Shown here: piece by piece, positions 41,633 to 50,487 of the stretch
How positions within the stretch are numbered: position 1 is the first letter of the stretch
Layout of the letters: the number at the start of each line of letters is the position of its first letter
DNA from: Fibrella aquatilis
Lineage (GTDB): Bacteria > Bacteroidota > Bacteroidia > Cytophagales > Spirosomataceae
NCBI RefSeq assembly: GCF_017353255.1
Contig: NZ_JAFMYU010000007.1
Location: 186,001-250,000, forward strand
Direction of reading: 5' to 3'
DNA length: 64,000 nt
Translations under genes and position numbers: made by a program
Notes under the pieces: model-generated
Told to the model about the DNA's origin: nothing
Databases searched by the model: none
What the model saw: only the letters and a program-made list of their open reading frames with translations

Positions 41633-42430
41633 TCAATACAACACCGGATTCAGTTCGGTATCGATCACCTCGCCTACCACAGCGCCGGGGCACCAGGTGT
41701 GCCAGTCGTTTTCCTGGTTTTTGTTGGCGGGTTGTTGCAGCCGCATGTTTTTGTCCATGTAGATTACGGTCATCACCTTCCGCATCTGATCGGTCACGTT
41801 GGCCCCCGCCCGGTGGAACACCCAACCCGAATGAAAACTGACCTCGCCCAGGTCAAACGGTTCAACGACGTGTTCGAAATCGGTTACCCGGAGCTTCTCG
41901 GCGATCTGTCTTTCGCTGTCGTCGCCAATTTTCAGATCGCGGCCTTCCACCACCCGGTGGCTACCCGCGCTGAACTCCAGCGGCCCCATGGGCAGGGGCG
42001 TGGCCTGAAGCGGAATCCAGGCCGTAACGGTTTTGTCGCTGCTGAGGGGCCAATAATACTGGTCGGCGTGCCAGGGCGTGATGCCCCCACCGGCTTCTTT
42101 AAACAGGGCCTGGTCGTGGTACATCCGTACGCCCGCTACCTGCATGAGGTCGGCGGCGATTTTGGCCAGCCGTTTGCTGAACACAAACGTTTTGATCTCG
42201 TCGTTTTCGCGCCAGAGGTTAAAGAGTTGCAGAAACGCTTTGCCGTAGGTATCGCGCTCTTCGAGGGCGGGCGTGGCCGTATTCATCCGGTCTACCTGCT
42301 TGGTAATGACCGCGTTGTAGTAGGCTAGCGTGTCGGCGTCGAAGACCTGCCGAAGCTTGATGTACCGATTTGTCTGAAAAAACTCTACCTGCTCTGGGCT
42401 GAGTTCGTAAGGGGTGTCGAGGGTTTCCAT
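41633..42430 (-). CDS. Phytanoyl-CoA dioxygenase (PhyH) family protein
   Basis: The 265-residue protein is a non-heme Fe(II)/2-oxoglutarate dioxygenase. The iron ligands are the HxD of TPWHADQYYW and the distal histidine of GWVFHRAGANVT; a 2-oxoglutarate-binding arginine probably lies in RKVMTVIYMD. No signal peptide, so cytoplasmic. It opens a four-gene minus-strand operon with GH13, esterase and CehA-like genes (27-bp gap to GH13) and faces an AraC regulator, suggesting hydroxylation of a small metabolite connected with the same nutrient. Confidence 0.9.
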   Translation of the reverse strand: METLDTPYELSPEQVEFFQTNRYIKLRQVFDADTLAYYNAVITKQVDRMNTATPALEERDTYGKAFLQLFNLWRENDEIKTFVFSKRLAKIAADLMQVAGVRMYHDQALFKEAGGGITPWHADQYYWPLSSDKTVTAWIPLQATPLPMGPLEFSAGSHRVVEGRDLKIGDDSERQIAEKLRVTDFEHVVEPFDLGEVSFHSGWVFHRAGANVTDQMRKVMTVIYMDKNMRLQQPANKNQENDWHTWCPGAVVGEVIDTELNPVLY

Positions 42431-42586
42431 CTAAGAAGCGTAGCTACATGCAGGGCCATCGATGACCACGTTGCATGGGCAAAAGTCGAAACGAAAACGG
42501 GTTTCTTCTTTTACCCATCTACACTACTTTTATGCGTATTCTACCAATATATATAGCTCGTATTGATTTTGTAGATAGTATAGGCA

Positions 42587-43441
42587 ATGAAACCAGAACG
42601 CGAACTCGGCATTAGCAACCAGCCCCATGCTTCTTTCAAAGCATTTCGGCTCCATCAGCCGGCATTCCGGTCGCATTGGCATTACCACCCCGAACTCGAA
42701 CTGGTGTTTTTCAGCAAAGGCAAAGGCATCCGCTTCATCGGCGACGACATTTCGATGTACCAGGAAGGGGAGCTGTTTCTGATCGGCGAAAACCTGCCCC
42801 ATACGTTCGTTACGTACGAAGACGAATCGGCCTCGTTTGTTGAGGCGCTGTGCATTCAGTTTCCGGCCCAGCTATTTGATTCGTTCACCGAATGCCGCCC
42901 GCTGACAGCGTTGTTTCAGGAAGCCAACCGGGGGCTTGCCTTCGCCCAGCCTGCTGACGAACTTATCGCTTGCCTGAAACGGGCGGTATTCTCGACCGGG
43001 GTAAACGCGCTGATGGCGCTGATGACCGTACTGGCTGAGCTTACCAACGCAACGGAGCGGGTTCCGATTCTGACGGAGGTATACCAGCGTCATGCGGCGC
43101 TTTCTGATGCGCCCACCCGTATCCGCACGGCCATCGATTTTATCAACGCCAACTACCAACGCCCTATTCTCGTGCCTGAAATTGCTCAGGCCTGTCATTT
43201 TTCGCCCAACGCGTTCTGCCGCTGGTTCAAACAGCAGATGGGCCTGACGTTTGTAGACTACCTCAACAAAGTGCGGCTTACGCACGTCTGCCAGCTGCTG
43301 GTCTCAACCGATTTTCCAGTAGGTCAGATCGCCCTCCGAACGGGTTTCGACAACATCAGTACCCTTAACCGCCTCTTCCAGCAGAAACTCCACACCTCGC
43401 CAAGCCGGTATAGAAATAAAGTGATGAGTGGTAAGTGCTGA
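42587..43441 (+). CDS. AraC family transcriptional regulator
   Basis: The 284-residue protein has an N-terminal cupin sensor (HWHYHPELELVFFSKGKGIRF, about 28-48, with sugar- or metal-type histidines) and a C-terminal double helix-turn-helix (about 190-284: ILVPEIAQACHFSPNAFCRWF and VGQIALRTGFDNISTLNRLF, ending SPSRYR). It faces the PhyH operon across 156 bp, the classic layout for a local activator. The last codons and the TGA stop come from the palindrome at 43419-43517. Confidence 0.93.
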   Translation: MKPERELGISNQPHASFKAFRLHQPAFRSHWHYHPELELVFFSKGKGIRFIGDDISMYQEGELFLIGENLPHTFVTYEDESASFVEALCIQFPAQLFDSFTECRPLTALFQEANRGLAFAQPADELIACLKRAVFSTGVNALMALMTVLAELTNATERVPILTEVYQRHAALSDAPTRIRTAIDFINANYQRPILVPEIAQACHFSPNAFCRWFKQQMGLTFVDYLNKVRLTHVCQLLVSTDFPVGQIALRTGFDNISTLNRLFQQKLHTSPSRYRNKVMSGKC

Positions 43442-43517
43442 GTGATGAGTTTGCTGCCGCCAGCGTATTATTCGTGCGGCAGCAAACTCATCACTCAGCA
43501 CTTACCACTCATCACTT
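43419..43517. repeat. Perfect 42-bp palindrome, 'GTGATGAGTGGTAAGTG' family
   Basis: Arms 43419-43460 and 43476-43517 are perfect inverted repeats. Outer words are GTGATGAGT and GGTAAGTG; the inner module is TTTGCTGCCGC and the loop contains AGCGTATT (43462-43469). The left arm contains the stop of the AraC gene; the right arm ends one base before the stop of the convergent SDR gene. A close relative lies at 56498-56587. Confidence 0.95.
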
Positions 43518-43518
43518 A

Positions 43519-44232
43519 TTACCACCCCACCTCTTTCTTATCCCGCCAGAACTTGCCGGTTTCGGTGGCGGGTGCATCGGTAGCGAGCCAGACAATGGTT
43601 TCGGCACCCTGCTCGACCGACAGGTTGGCATTGTTACCACCCATGTCGGTGCGTACCCAACCTGGCGAAACCGAATTGACGGCAATGGGTGGACTGGTGA
43701 GCGCCGCCGCAAACTGCTTGGTAATGGCGTTCAGGGCCGTTTTCGAAATGCTGTAGGCGGGAGCATAGGTACCCATCGTTTGCAGAGAGCTTACATCGCT
43801 CGACACGTTGATGATGCGGGCACCACCTTCACTTTTCTGGAGGTAAGGCAAAAAATCCTGCGTCACCATCATCGGACCGGTCACATTGGTCTTCAGCGTC
43901 CGGTCCAGCAACTCAGCGTTGAGTTTCATAATGTTCTCGCCGTGGTCTTCCAGGATGGCGGCGTTGTTGATGAGCACGTCGAGGTGGCTGGCCTTTTGTG
44001 AAAATGTGCCTGCCGCCTGCTTAATGCTTAACGGGTCGGTCACGTCCAGCGCAATAAACGTCGATTCGTAGCCTTCGTCGCAAAGCGACTGGGCGGCGGC
44101 GCGGCCCTTGGCTATGTCACGGGCACCAATAAAAACGGCGAAACCACGTTTAGCCAACTGACGGGCCACTTCAAAGCCAATACCTTTGTTAGCACCAGTT
44201 ATAAATGCAGTTTTTGGGTGTTCAGTCGTCAT
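43519..44232 (-). CDS. Short-chain dehydrogenase/reductase (SDR)
   Basis: The 237-residue protein has the classical SDR features: TGANKGIGFEVARQLA (cofactor loop TGxxxGIG, residues 12-19), NNAAILED (NNAG region), INVSSDVSS with the catalytic serine, and YSISKTALN (YxxxK). The pattern ARD after the second strand suggests NADP(H). It resembles plant and bacterial carbonyl reductases. Monocistronic and convergent with the AraC gene. Substrate unknown. Confidence 0.92.
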   Translation of the reverse strand: MTTEHPKTAFITGANKGIGFEVARQLAKRGFAVFIGARDIAKGRAAAQSLCDEGYESTFIALDVTDPLSIKQAAGTFSQKASHLDVLINNAAILEDHGENIMKLNAELLDRTLKTNVTGPMMVTQDFLPYLQKSEGGARIINVSSDVSSLQTMGTYAPAYSISKTALNAITKQFAAALTSPPIAVNSVSPGWVRTDMGGNNANLSVEQGAETIVWLATDAPATETGKFWRDKKEVGW

Positions 44233-44400
44233 GGAGTAAGCTGCTGTTTCTTACTAAAATCAGTTAGGGCGTTGCTTGTTTAAACTTTTATCTGGGGCCG
44301 CTTTCAGACTTACTGCTAAATTTGGCCGTTACCTCAAATCACGTAGTAACTCGTGTAGGAATAGAACAACTTTGTCTCAACTAAACACCCACATCGACAT

Positions 44401-45369
44401 ATGAGAGCACTCTTCGTCGCCCTGGCATTGCTTTTCACTACCACACTGGGTATGGCCCAGCAGAAATCAACTGCTAAAAAGAAGCCAACTACCACCACGC
44501 GTAAGTCCACTATGGCACCGTCGGTGGTGAAAAAAGCGCCTGCCAAACCACAGTCCACTACCCTAACCCGCTACCAGTCGACCACCACGGCCCCGGTTGA
44601 ATATCCCAGCACGGCGGCTACCAATGAGCCACTCGACCCCGTCAAGAAGCAGGAGATGTATGACGAACTGCACGGTGTAAAGGCCAAGCCCGTGACGCCC
44701 GAGACCGGCAAGAACAGCCGAAACACGCGCAAAACGAAAGAAACAAAGTCAACCGACACCGGCACCACCCCCACTGATGATCGTAGCACTGCTGAGACTG
44801 CTACCCGCGCTGCCAACCGATATGGTGTAGAAAACGCTGGGTTTGAGGCCAAAATGCACATTGGCGTTCGGGCAGGTGGAAATTATAGCACCCTACTCGA
44901 CAAACCGGCGGGTGTCACAATTGACCCCATCTATGGTTTCCATGGCGGTATTGTGTTTTTGTTTGGACGTGGCGGTATTGCGTTTCAGCCGGAGATTAAC
45001 TTCAATCAGGATTACGTGAAAGTGCTGAACCCCGGAACGTTAAAAACTGAAAACATGTCGGTGAGTAGCTTGGTGGTGCCCTTGCTGGTAAAGTTCCAGT
45101 TTGGGCAGCAGGGCCGTCCGCGTTTCTTTGTCAATGTAGGCCCCTACGGCTCCTACGCTGTTGATGCTAACACCACAGCGCTCGAATACGGTGGGGCGCT
45201 AGGCCTTGGTATGGGTTTCCCGATGGGGGCTGGTAAGTTTACCGTCGAAGCACGCGGCTATTATGCCCTCGGCGATAACAGCGGTACTACCGAGTTCGCT
45301 AATGTGCCGGGCAAGCCTGTACTTGGGCAATTGTCTATTGGGTACCTGTTTCCTCTGGGCGGTCGCTAA
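44401..45369 (+). CDS. Outer-membrane beta-barrel (PorT-like) protein
   Basis: The 322-residue protein has a signal peptide (LFVALALLFTTTLGMAQ), a long Lys/Thr-rich low-complexity linker (about 20-140), and an eight-strand-like barrel (about 150-322) beginning HIGVRAGGNYSTLL and ending LSIGYLFPLGGR. This matches the OMP_b-brl_2 group. The basic linker may interact with peptidoglycan or LPS. A CAACTTTG box (7 of 8 to TAnnTTTG) lies about 30 bp upstream of the ATG. Confidence 0.8.
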   Translation: MRALFVALALLFTTTLGMAQQKSTAKKKPTTTTRKSTMAPSVVKKAPAKPQSTTLTRYQSTTTAPVEYPSTAATNEPLDPVKKQEMYDELHGVKAKPVTPETGKNSRNTRKTKETKSTDTGTTPTDDRSTAETATRAANRYGVENAGFEAKMHIGVRAGGNYSTLLDKPAGVTIDPIYGFHGGIVFLFGRGGIAFQPEINFNQDYVKVLNPGTLKTENMSVSSLVVPLLVKFQFGQQGRPRFFVNVGPYGSYAVDANTTALEYGGALGLGMGFPMGAGKFTVEARGYYALGDNSGTTEFANVPGKPVLGQLSIGYLFPLGGR

Positions 45370-45391
45370 AATTTTTAACCAACTGATTATC

Positions 45392-45436
45392 AAACGGGTA
45401 TTGTTTGGGGCTGATGCCTACAAACAGTACCCGTTT
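45392..45436 (+). terminator. Hairpin downstream of the barrel gene
   Basis: A 16-bp stem with one mismatch (45392-45407 and 45421-45436; AAACGGGTATTGTTTG) surrounds a 13-nt loop, 23 bp after the stop. There is no T-run after it. Confidence 0.6.
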
Positions 45437-45450
45437 CGTTTGATGGAATG

Positions 45451-45522
45451 TATGGCTTGTGGAAGTGTGCCGTTGTCACTCAGCTGGAGCCAAACGACAA
45501 CGGCACACTTCCACAAGCCATA
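45451..45522. repeat. Perfect 27-bp palindrome upstream of transglycosylase gene
   Basis: Arms 45451-45477 and 45496-45522 are perfect (TATGGCTTGTGGAAGTGTGC inward) around an 18-nt loop. It ends 66 bp before the GT51 start codon and follows another hairpin. An open frame through it would extend the transglycosylase by 47 residues but is not credible. Confidence 0.88.
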
Positions 45523-45588
45523 AATCCGCTCCAAGCGCCTCATTCCCCTCCTGAAATCCGTATTTTTGCCCGCTTAGTACGTCACACA

Positions 45589-47799
45589 ATGCCAATTAAC
45601 CAACGCAAGGTCCTGCGCTACACGGGCTGGACATTACTGACCCTGGCCCTGTTAGGTGCTATCGGGGCCGGTATCGCCTACTCGCAACGCGAACGATTAC
45701 TCACCCTGGTGCTCAACAAGGCTCTTAAAAAAGCCAAACGCGACTATGCCCTCAACGTGGGCATTGGCTCGGTTAAGTTTACGGGCCTTACCGAACTCGC
45801 CCTCACCAACATCTCGGTCGTGCCGCAGGATCGCGACAGCCTGGTGCGGATCAATAATGTTGCCGTTGGCATGCGCCTGTGGCCACTGGTGTTTGGCAAT
45901 GTAGCCCTCTCTAACCTGACTATACAAGACGGCTTTGTGCAGGTGGTCAAGCGCGACTCGCTCACCAACCTCGACACCATTCTCAAACGCCGCCGCCGCG
46001 ACTCGACCAGCACTACCCGCCGTACCGACCTGTCGGACGTGGCTGAAAATCTGATTAATAACCTGCTCACGAAGATTCCCGACGACCTCGACGTGCAAAA
46101 CCTCGACATCCGGTTGATCGACGATTCGACCAAAATCACCCTCCTGGCCGATGTGTTCAAGATCGACAATGAGCGCGTGTCGTCTAGCCTCCGGCTGAAC
46201 CGCTACGAAGCCATGTGGCACGTGACCGGCACGGCGTCACCATCAGATAAAGAATATAGCCTGAATCTATATGCTGATGGTAAGCCGCTGGAAATTAAGT
46301 ACTTAGAGAAAAGATTTAAGCTTAAAGCCCAAGCTGATACCCTCCACGCTGAGCTGCGCGACGTTGACCGGTCGGGGGGTGAGTTCCGGCTTGAGGGGGC
46401 TGGTTCGGTGCGTAACCTGCGGCTGAATCACCCGGCCCTGTCGCCCTCAGACGTGGTGGTGCGCCGGGCGGCTATGGACGCTAACCTGTTTGTGGGCGAA
46501 AACTACGTGGGGGTCGATAGCAGTTCGGTGCTGTATTTGGGTGAGGTGAAGGCCCGGCCATTTGTGAAGTACACCCTGCCCAATGCCAAAGCGGGTACTG
46601 GCAAGGTATTCGACGTACAGATGCACACCGACAACCTCGACGCGCAGGCCCTATTCAACTCGTTTCCGCAAGGCTTATTCCAGTCACTCGACGGCATGAA
46701 GGTGGCGGGCAAACTGCGCTACGACCTCAACTTCAATTTCGACACGGCCCTGCCTGACTCGGTCAAGTTCAATTCGGGCCTCACCTCCGACGGGTTCAAG
46801 ATCCTGCGCATGGGCCGCACTGATTTTGGGCAGATTAACCAGCCGTTTGTTTATACGCCCTACGAAAAAGACAAACCCGTCCGCGATATTTCGGTAGGTT
46901 CCGATAACCCCGACTATACCCCCCTGGATTACATCGCGCCCGACCTGCGGAATGCGGTGCTCACCTCGGAAGATTACAATTTTTTCACGCATAAAGGCTT
47001 TAATGAAAAAGCCTTCCGGGTATCTATTGCCACCAACTACAAAGCCGGTGCATTCAAACGCGGGGCCAGCACGGTGTCGATGCAGTTGGTGAAAAATGTA
47101 TTCCTCAACCGCAACAAAACGCTGGCCCGGAAGGTAGAAGAAATCCTGATTGTGTGGCTTATTGAAAATGGCCGTATCGTGCCCAAAGAGCGCATGTATG
47201 AGGTGTACCTCAACATTATCGAGTGGGGTAAAAACGTCTACGGCATTGGCGAGGCTGCCCGGTATTATTTCGACAAAACCCCGGCAGAACTGAACCTGGG
47301 CGAGAGCATCTTCTTGGCCTTTGTTATCCCCAGCCCCAAAAAGGCCCTGTCGTATTTCCTGCCCGACGGCTCGCTTCAGGTGCGCAACGTGCGGGGGTAC
47401 TTCAAAATCATTGGCCGAATTATGGCCAAACGTGGTCTTACTCAGCCAGATAGCGGTGCCTACGGCTTCTACGACGTGCGCCTGCGCGAAGGCTTACGGC
47501 AGCAGGTTGCGCCGATTCCGGGCTTTGAAACAGACAGCGTAGGCACCGACCCGGCTGACGGCGACGGTATGGATGACCTCTTCAAACAGCTTTTCAACGG
47601 TAACCGCGACGACGATAAGCCCACCGCCGAACCCGCTCAGGAAGCCCCCGCCGCCCGCCCCACCCCCGACCGCCCCGCCGACGTACCAGCCCCCACCGAC
47701 ACGGTGAAAACACGCAGGCAGCTCCGGCAGGAACGCCGCGAACAACGCCGCCGCGAAAAAGAAGAACGCAAGCGCCTGGAAGAAGAAGCGAATCAGTGA
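45589..47799 (+). CDS. AsmA-like/GT51 peptidoglycan glycosyltransferase
   Basis: The protein (736 residues from the ATG at 45589) has one N-terminal transmembrane helix (YTGWTLLTLALLGAIGAGIAY). A large AsmA/DUF748-like beta region follows (about 45-430, for example LALTNISVVPQDRDS), then a GT51 transglycosylase domain (about 450-640). GT51 motifs: LTSEDYNFFTHKG (catalytic Glu, E461), KRGASTVSMQLVKN, RKVEEILIVWLIE and KERMYEVYLNIIEWG. There is no transpeptidase domain. The C-terminal 100 residues are acidic/basic and disordered. It polymerises lipid II glycan chains at the membrane. Its stop codon lies in the next palindrome. Confidence 0.9.
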   Translation: MPINQRKVLRYTGWTLLTLALLGAIGAGIAYSQRERLLTLVLNKALKKAKRDYALNVGIGSVKFTGLTELALTNISVVPQDRDSLVRINNVAVGMRLWPLVFGNVALSNLTIQDGFVQVVKRDSLTNLDTILKRRRRDSTSTTRRTDLSDVAENLINNLLTKIPDDLDVQNLDIRLIDDSTKITLLADVFKIDNERVSSSLRLNRYEAMWHVTGTASPSDKEYSLNLYADGKPLEIKYLEKRFKLKAQADTLHAELRDVDRSGGEFRLEGAGSVRNLRLNHPALSPSDVVVRRAAMDANLFVGENYVGVDSSSVLYLGEVKARPFVKYTLPNAKAGTGKVFDVQMHTDNLDAQALFNSFPQGLFQSLDGMKVAGKLRYDLNFNFDTALPDSVKFNSGLTSDGFKILRMGRTDFGQINQPFVYTPYEKDKPVRDISVGSDNPDYTPLDYIAPDLRNAVLTSEDYNFFTHKGFNEKAFRVSIATNYKAGAFKRGASTVSMQLVKNVFLNRNKTLARKVEEILIVWLIENGRIVPKERMYEVYLNIIEWGKNVYGIGEAARYYFDKTPAELNLGESIFLAFVIPSPKKALSYFLPDGSLQVRNVRGYFKIIGRIMAKRGLTQPDSGAYGFYDVRLREGLRQQVAPIPGFETDSVGTDPADGDGMDDLFKQLFNGNRDDDKPTAEPAQEAPAARPTPDRPADVPAPTDTVKTRRQLRQERREQRRREKEERKRLEEEANQ

Positions 47800-47894
47800 A
47801 CAACCAACAGTTAGCAACCAACAGTGTTGCTGATGCGAGCCCATTAGTTACGCGTCAGCAACATTTTTGGTTGTTCACTGTTGGTTGTTGGTTG
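47794..47894. repeat. Composite palindrome, 'GAACAACCAACAGT' family
   Basis: Arms of 44 bp (47794-47837 and 47851-47894) match imperfectly. Outer word CAACCAACAGT is that of 6867-6926; inner module GTTGCTGA(C/T)GCG is that of 28014 and 61883. The loop contains TTACGC (47848-47853). The TGA stop of the transglycosylase gene is in the left arm. Confidence 0.85.
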
Positions 47895-47906
47895 ATTTTT
47901 TTCGCG

Positions 47907-47935
47907 TTGCGCCCAACTAAAAATAATTACATTTG
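47907..47935 (+). promoter_or_regulatory. Promoter TTG-N18-TACATTTG for ferredoxin gene
   Basis: TTG at 47907-47909 and TACATTTG (full TAnnTTTG match) at 47928-47935 are 18 bp apart. The ferredoxin ATG lies 48 bp downstream, so the leader is about 40 nt. Confidence 0.65.
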
Positions 47936-47983
47936 TTGTCTGTTTAACATGTGCCGGTATTTGCCAGCTAACTTGACCTGATT

Positions 47984-48334
47984 ATGGCTATCATGATTAC
48001 CGAGGAGTGCATCAATTGCGGTGCCTGCGAACCCGAATGTCCAAACACTGCCATTTACGAAGGCGGTGTGGAATGGACGTGGGGTGGCGGAACCTCCCTC
48101 ACCGAAGTAGATTTTGGCGACGGTACGGTCGTGACGGGCAAAGCCCCGCAAACGCCGGTGTCGAATGAGTTTTATTATATCGTAACTGATAAGTGTACCG
48201 AGTGTAAAGGCTTCCACGAAGAGCCACAGTGTGCCGCTGTCTGCCCTGTAGACTGCTGTGTGCCTGACCCCGAACACGAGGAAGACGAAGAAACCCTGCT
48301 CGCCAAAAAAGCCTGGCTGCACGCAGAAGAGTAA
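47984..48334 (+). CDS. 2[4Fe-4S] ferredoxin
   Basis: The 116-residue protein has two cluster-binding sets: [12 protein letters not shown] (residues 9-20) and [21 protein letters not shown] further on, with the wider spacing typical of Alvin/YfhL-type ferredoxins. The C-terminus is acidic (DPEHEEDEE). It carries low-potential electrons in the cytoplasm. It has its own promoter at 47907-47935 and is convergent with lepB across a palindrome. Confidence 0.93.
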   Translation: MAIMITEECINCGACEPECPNTAIYEGGVEWTWGGGTSLTEVDFGDGTVVTGKAPQTPVSNEFYYIVTDKCTECKGFHEEPQCAAVCPVDCCVPDPEHEEDEETLLAKKAWLHAEE

Positions 48335-48346
48335 AACCTGTGGAAG

Positions 48347-48449
48347 AAAGGAGGAGGGAGAAACGGAGGAAGGGGAGCTTCGCGATACGTATCAGCTATG
48401 TTGCTGCGTATCGCGAAGCTCCCCTTCCTCCGTTTCTCCCTCCTCCTTT
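48347..48449. repeat. Perfect 43-bp palindrome, 'GGAGGAGGGAG' family
   Basis: Arms 48347-48389 and 48407-48449 are perfect inverted repeats. Outer word AAAGGAGGAGGGAG is related to 29284-29358; the inner module AGCTTCGCGATACG is followed by a loop whose right edge is GCGTAT (48406-48411). It separates convergent ferredoxin and lepB genes. Confidence 0.93.
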
Positions 48450-48455
48450 TCTCCG

Positions 48456-49622
48456 TTAGTGCACTACACTAAACAGCCGGTTCCAGCGAATTTTGTTGGC
48501 GGCGTTGGCGGGGTTGGGGTCAATAGACATCCAGATAAAGACGGCTTTGCCCACGATGTGGTCGGCGGGGACGAAGCCCCAGTACCGCGAATCGAGTGAG
48601 TTGTGGCGGTTGTCGCCCATCATGAAGTAATAGTTCTGCTTGAACGTATAGCTCGTAATCGCCTTGCCATCGACAGACACCGTAGAGTCGGTTAGGACCA
48701 CGTTTTTGTTGCCTTCATATTTCTGAATCACCGGGCCATAGAGGGCAATACTCTTGGCATCGAGCTGCACGGTGGCGCCTTCTTTCGGAACGGTCACCGG
48801 TCCAAAATTATCAACGGTCCACTTAAACTGCTTGCTGCCGTAGATCTGACTGTAGGTTGACGGGGTGGCCGATGGTAATTCATCAGCGGCAACGATCTCA
48901 CGAACCCAGTCGAATTTTTTTAGTTGCTCAACGACGGCCTCGGTAGTACGTACCTGATAACCAACCAGTTCGTTTGTCTTGGTTGAATCGTTTAACTGCT
49001 GCAAAGGCTGCCAGTTTTCCGACATGGTTTCGGGCCGATAGTCGTTGATGATCTCATATTGCCGGAAAAAGGCATCGTCGAGGTCGGCTTTTTTCGTGTA
49101 GATGTAGTACGTCTGCTGCGAAAAGGGGGGTACTTCGGCGGCTTTTCCGTTTACGTATACGGCCCGGTGGCGCACCTCCAGTACATCGCCCGCAATGCCC
49201 ATGCAGCGCTTGATGTAGTTGGTTTTCAAATCGGTCGGGTACTGATCTTCGGGTGGGTAGTTAAACACCACCACGTCGCCGTTCTTCACGCTCGAAAAGC
49301 CGGGCAACCTGAACTGTGGCAACTGAATCCAGTCGAGGTAGGAGGGGATGTCGGTACCCCAGATTTTCTGGTGCGTGAGCGGCACCTGTAGGGGCGTTTT
49401 GGGGGTGCGGGTGCCGTAGTGAAACTTGCTCACAAACAGAAAATCACCCACCATCAGGCTGCGCTCCATTGAGGGCGTAGGGATGGTGAAGGCCTCCATA
49501 AACAGCCAGCGAATCAGCGTGGCGGCCACTACGGCAAACAAAATAGAGTCGAACCACTCACGGGCGGCCGATTTTCTCTTCACCGACGAATCGGCTTTAG
49601 CTTGGGTTTTTACTTCAGACAC
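48456..49622 (-). CDS. lepB: Signal peptidase I
   Basis: The 388-residue membrane protein starts at GTG (49620-49622). One N-terminal transmembrane helix (WFDSILFAVVAATLIRWLF) is followed by the catalytic serine box TPSMERSLMVGDF, the catalytic lysine box YIKRCMGIAGD, and box E (FMMGDNRHNSLDSRYWG). It is longer than E. coli-type enzymes in the middle, as usual in Bacteroidota. It removes signal peptides from exported precursors, including many encoded in this window. It lies downstream of dapB-DUF5683 in coordinate order but on its own transcript, with a palindrome upstream. Confidence 0.96.
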   Translation of the reverse strand: MSEVKTQAKADSSVKRKSAAREWFDSILFAVVAATLIRWLFMEAFTIPTPSMERSLMVGDFLFVSKFHYGTRTPKTPLQVPLTHQKIWGTDIPSYLDWIQLPQFRLPGFSSVKNGDVVVFNYPPEDQYPTDLKTNYIKRCMGIAGDVLEVRHRAVYVNGKAAEVPPFSQQTYYIYTKKADLDDAFFRQYEIINDYRPETMSENWQPLQQLNDSTKTNELVGYQVRTTEAVVEQLKKFDWVREIVAADELPSATPSTYSQIYGSKQFKWTVDNFGPVTVPKEGATVQLDAKSIALYGPVIQKYEGNKNVVLTDSTVSVDGKAITSYTFKQNYYFMMGDNRHNSLDSRYWGFVPADHIVGKAVFIWMSIDPNPANAANKIRWNRLFSVVH

Positions 49623-49671
49623 GGGCTATACGTGGTTCAGACTAAGATAAAACGAAGTTACGAGATTTAGT

Positions 49672-49756
49672 GGTGAGTGATGAACGGTAAGTGATGAGTG
49701 GCTTCGCGAAGAAATAGAGGGCGAAGCCACTCATCACTTACCGTTCATCACTCACC
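49672..49756. repeat. Perfect 36-bp palindrome, 'GTGATGAGTGG' family
   Basis: Arms 49672-49707 and 49721-49756 are perfect. Outer words are those of 43419 and 56498, but the inner module is GGCTTCGC instead of TTTGCTGCCGC. The right arm contains the last two sense codons and the TGA stop of dapB. Confidence 0.93.
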
Positions 49757-50485
49757 GTTTAATAAATCATCCATCCCAAACACGCCCTGGCGGGGGGCGA
49801 GCCATTCGGCGGCGATGACGGCACCGAGGGCGAACCCCTGACGGCTGTGCGCCACGTGCGAAATCTCGATCCGGTCCACGTCCGACTCAAACCGGACAAT
49901 ATGTGTGCCCGGCACGGTGCCTTCGCGAACAGAGTCGATCACAATGGCATCATCGGTGTTACTTTCGGCGGGCTTGCCTTCTTCCGAAACAGCCCAACGC
50001 TGCTTATGGGGCAGGTTTTCCAGCAATCCTTCGGCCAGGGTGAGGGCCGTGCCAGAGGGAGCGTCTTTCTTCTCGGTATGGTGAATCTCGGTCATCGAGA
50101 CCTGGTAGCTGGGGTAGTTATGCATGAACTTCGCCAGCGTTTTGTTCAGCCTAAAAAAGAGGTTCACCCCAATGCTGTAGTTCGAAGCGTAGAAAAATGC
50201 GCTGCCCCGTTCGCGCACGGCGGCCTCGATTTCGGCCCGTTGACTCAGCCAGCCGGTGGTGCCGCACACCACCGGCCACCCCCGCCCAATGCAGTACCGC
50301 AGGTTGTCTACCACGGCCTCAGGCGAGCTAAACTCGATCACCACATCTACGGCATCGTCGGCGAGTTGGTCCATATCGGTGCGGTTGCTCACGTCGATTC
50401 GCCCAGCAATCTGGTGACCCCGGTCAAGGGCGGTTTGCTCGATGGTCTTACCCATTTTGCCGTAGCCCAGTAACAAAATGTTCAT
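49748..50485 (-). CDS. dapB: 4-hydroxy-tetrahydrodipicolinate reductase
   Basis: The 245-residue enzyme performs the NAD(P)H-dependent step of the diaminopimelate/lysine pathway. It has the N-terminal LLGYGKMGKTIEQ nucleotide loop, CGTTGW, and the catalytic EIHHTEKKDAPSGTAL motif. Length is normal (about 240-270). It starts 2 bp after the DUF5683 gene stop, so the two are co-transcribed. Its C-terminal residues GE and the stop codon belong to a palindrome arm. Confidence 0.96.
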   Translation of the reverse strand: MNILLLGYGKMGKTIEQTALDRGHQIAGRIDVSNRTDMDQLADDAVDVVIEFSSPEAVVDNLRYCIGRGWPVVCGTTGWLSQRAEIEAAVRERGSAFFYASNYSIGVNLFFRLNKTLAKFMHNYPSYQVSMTEIHHTEKKDAPSGTALTLAEGLLENLPHKQRWAVSEEGKPAESNTDDAIVIDSVREGTVPGTHIVRFESDVDRIEISHVAHSRQGFALGAVIAAEWLAPRQGVFGMDDLLNGE

Positions 50486-50487
50486 GG

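Noticed and set aside
42431-42586. AraC operator from CATGCA/TGCATG words in the divergent gap
   Set aside because: The words are short palindromes, not a convincing pair of direct repeats of operator length.
45448-45588. 47-residue N-terminal extension of the transglycosylase
   Set aside because: It would be encoded by a palindrome and precedes a good start (MPINQRK) and membrane helix.
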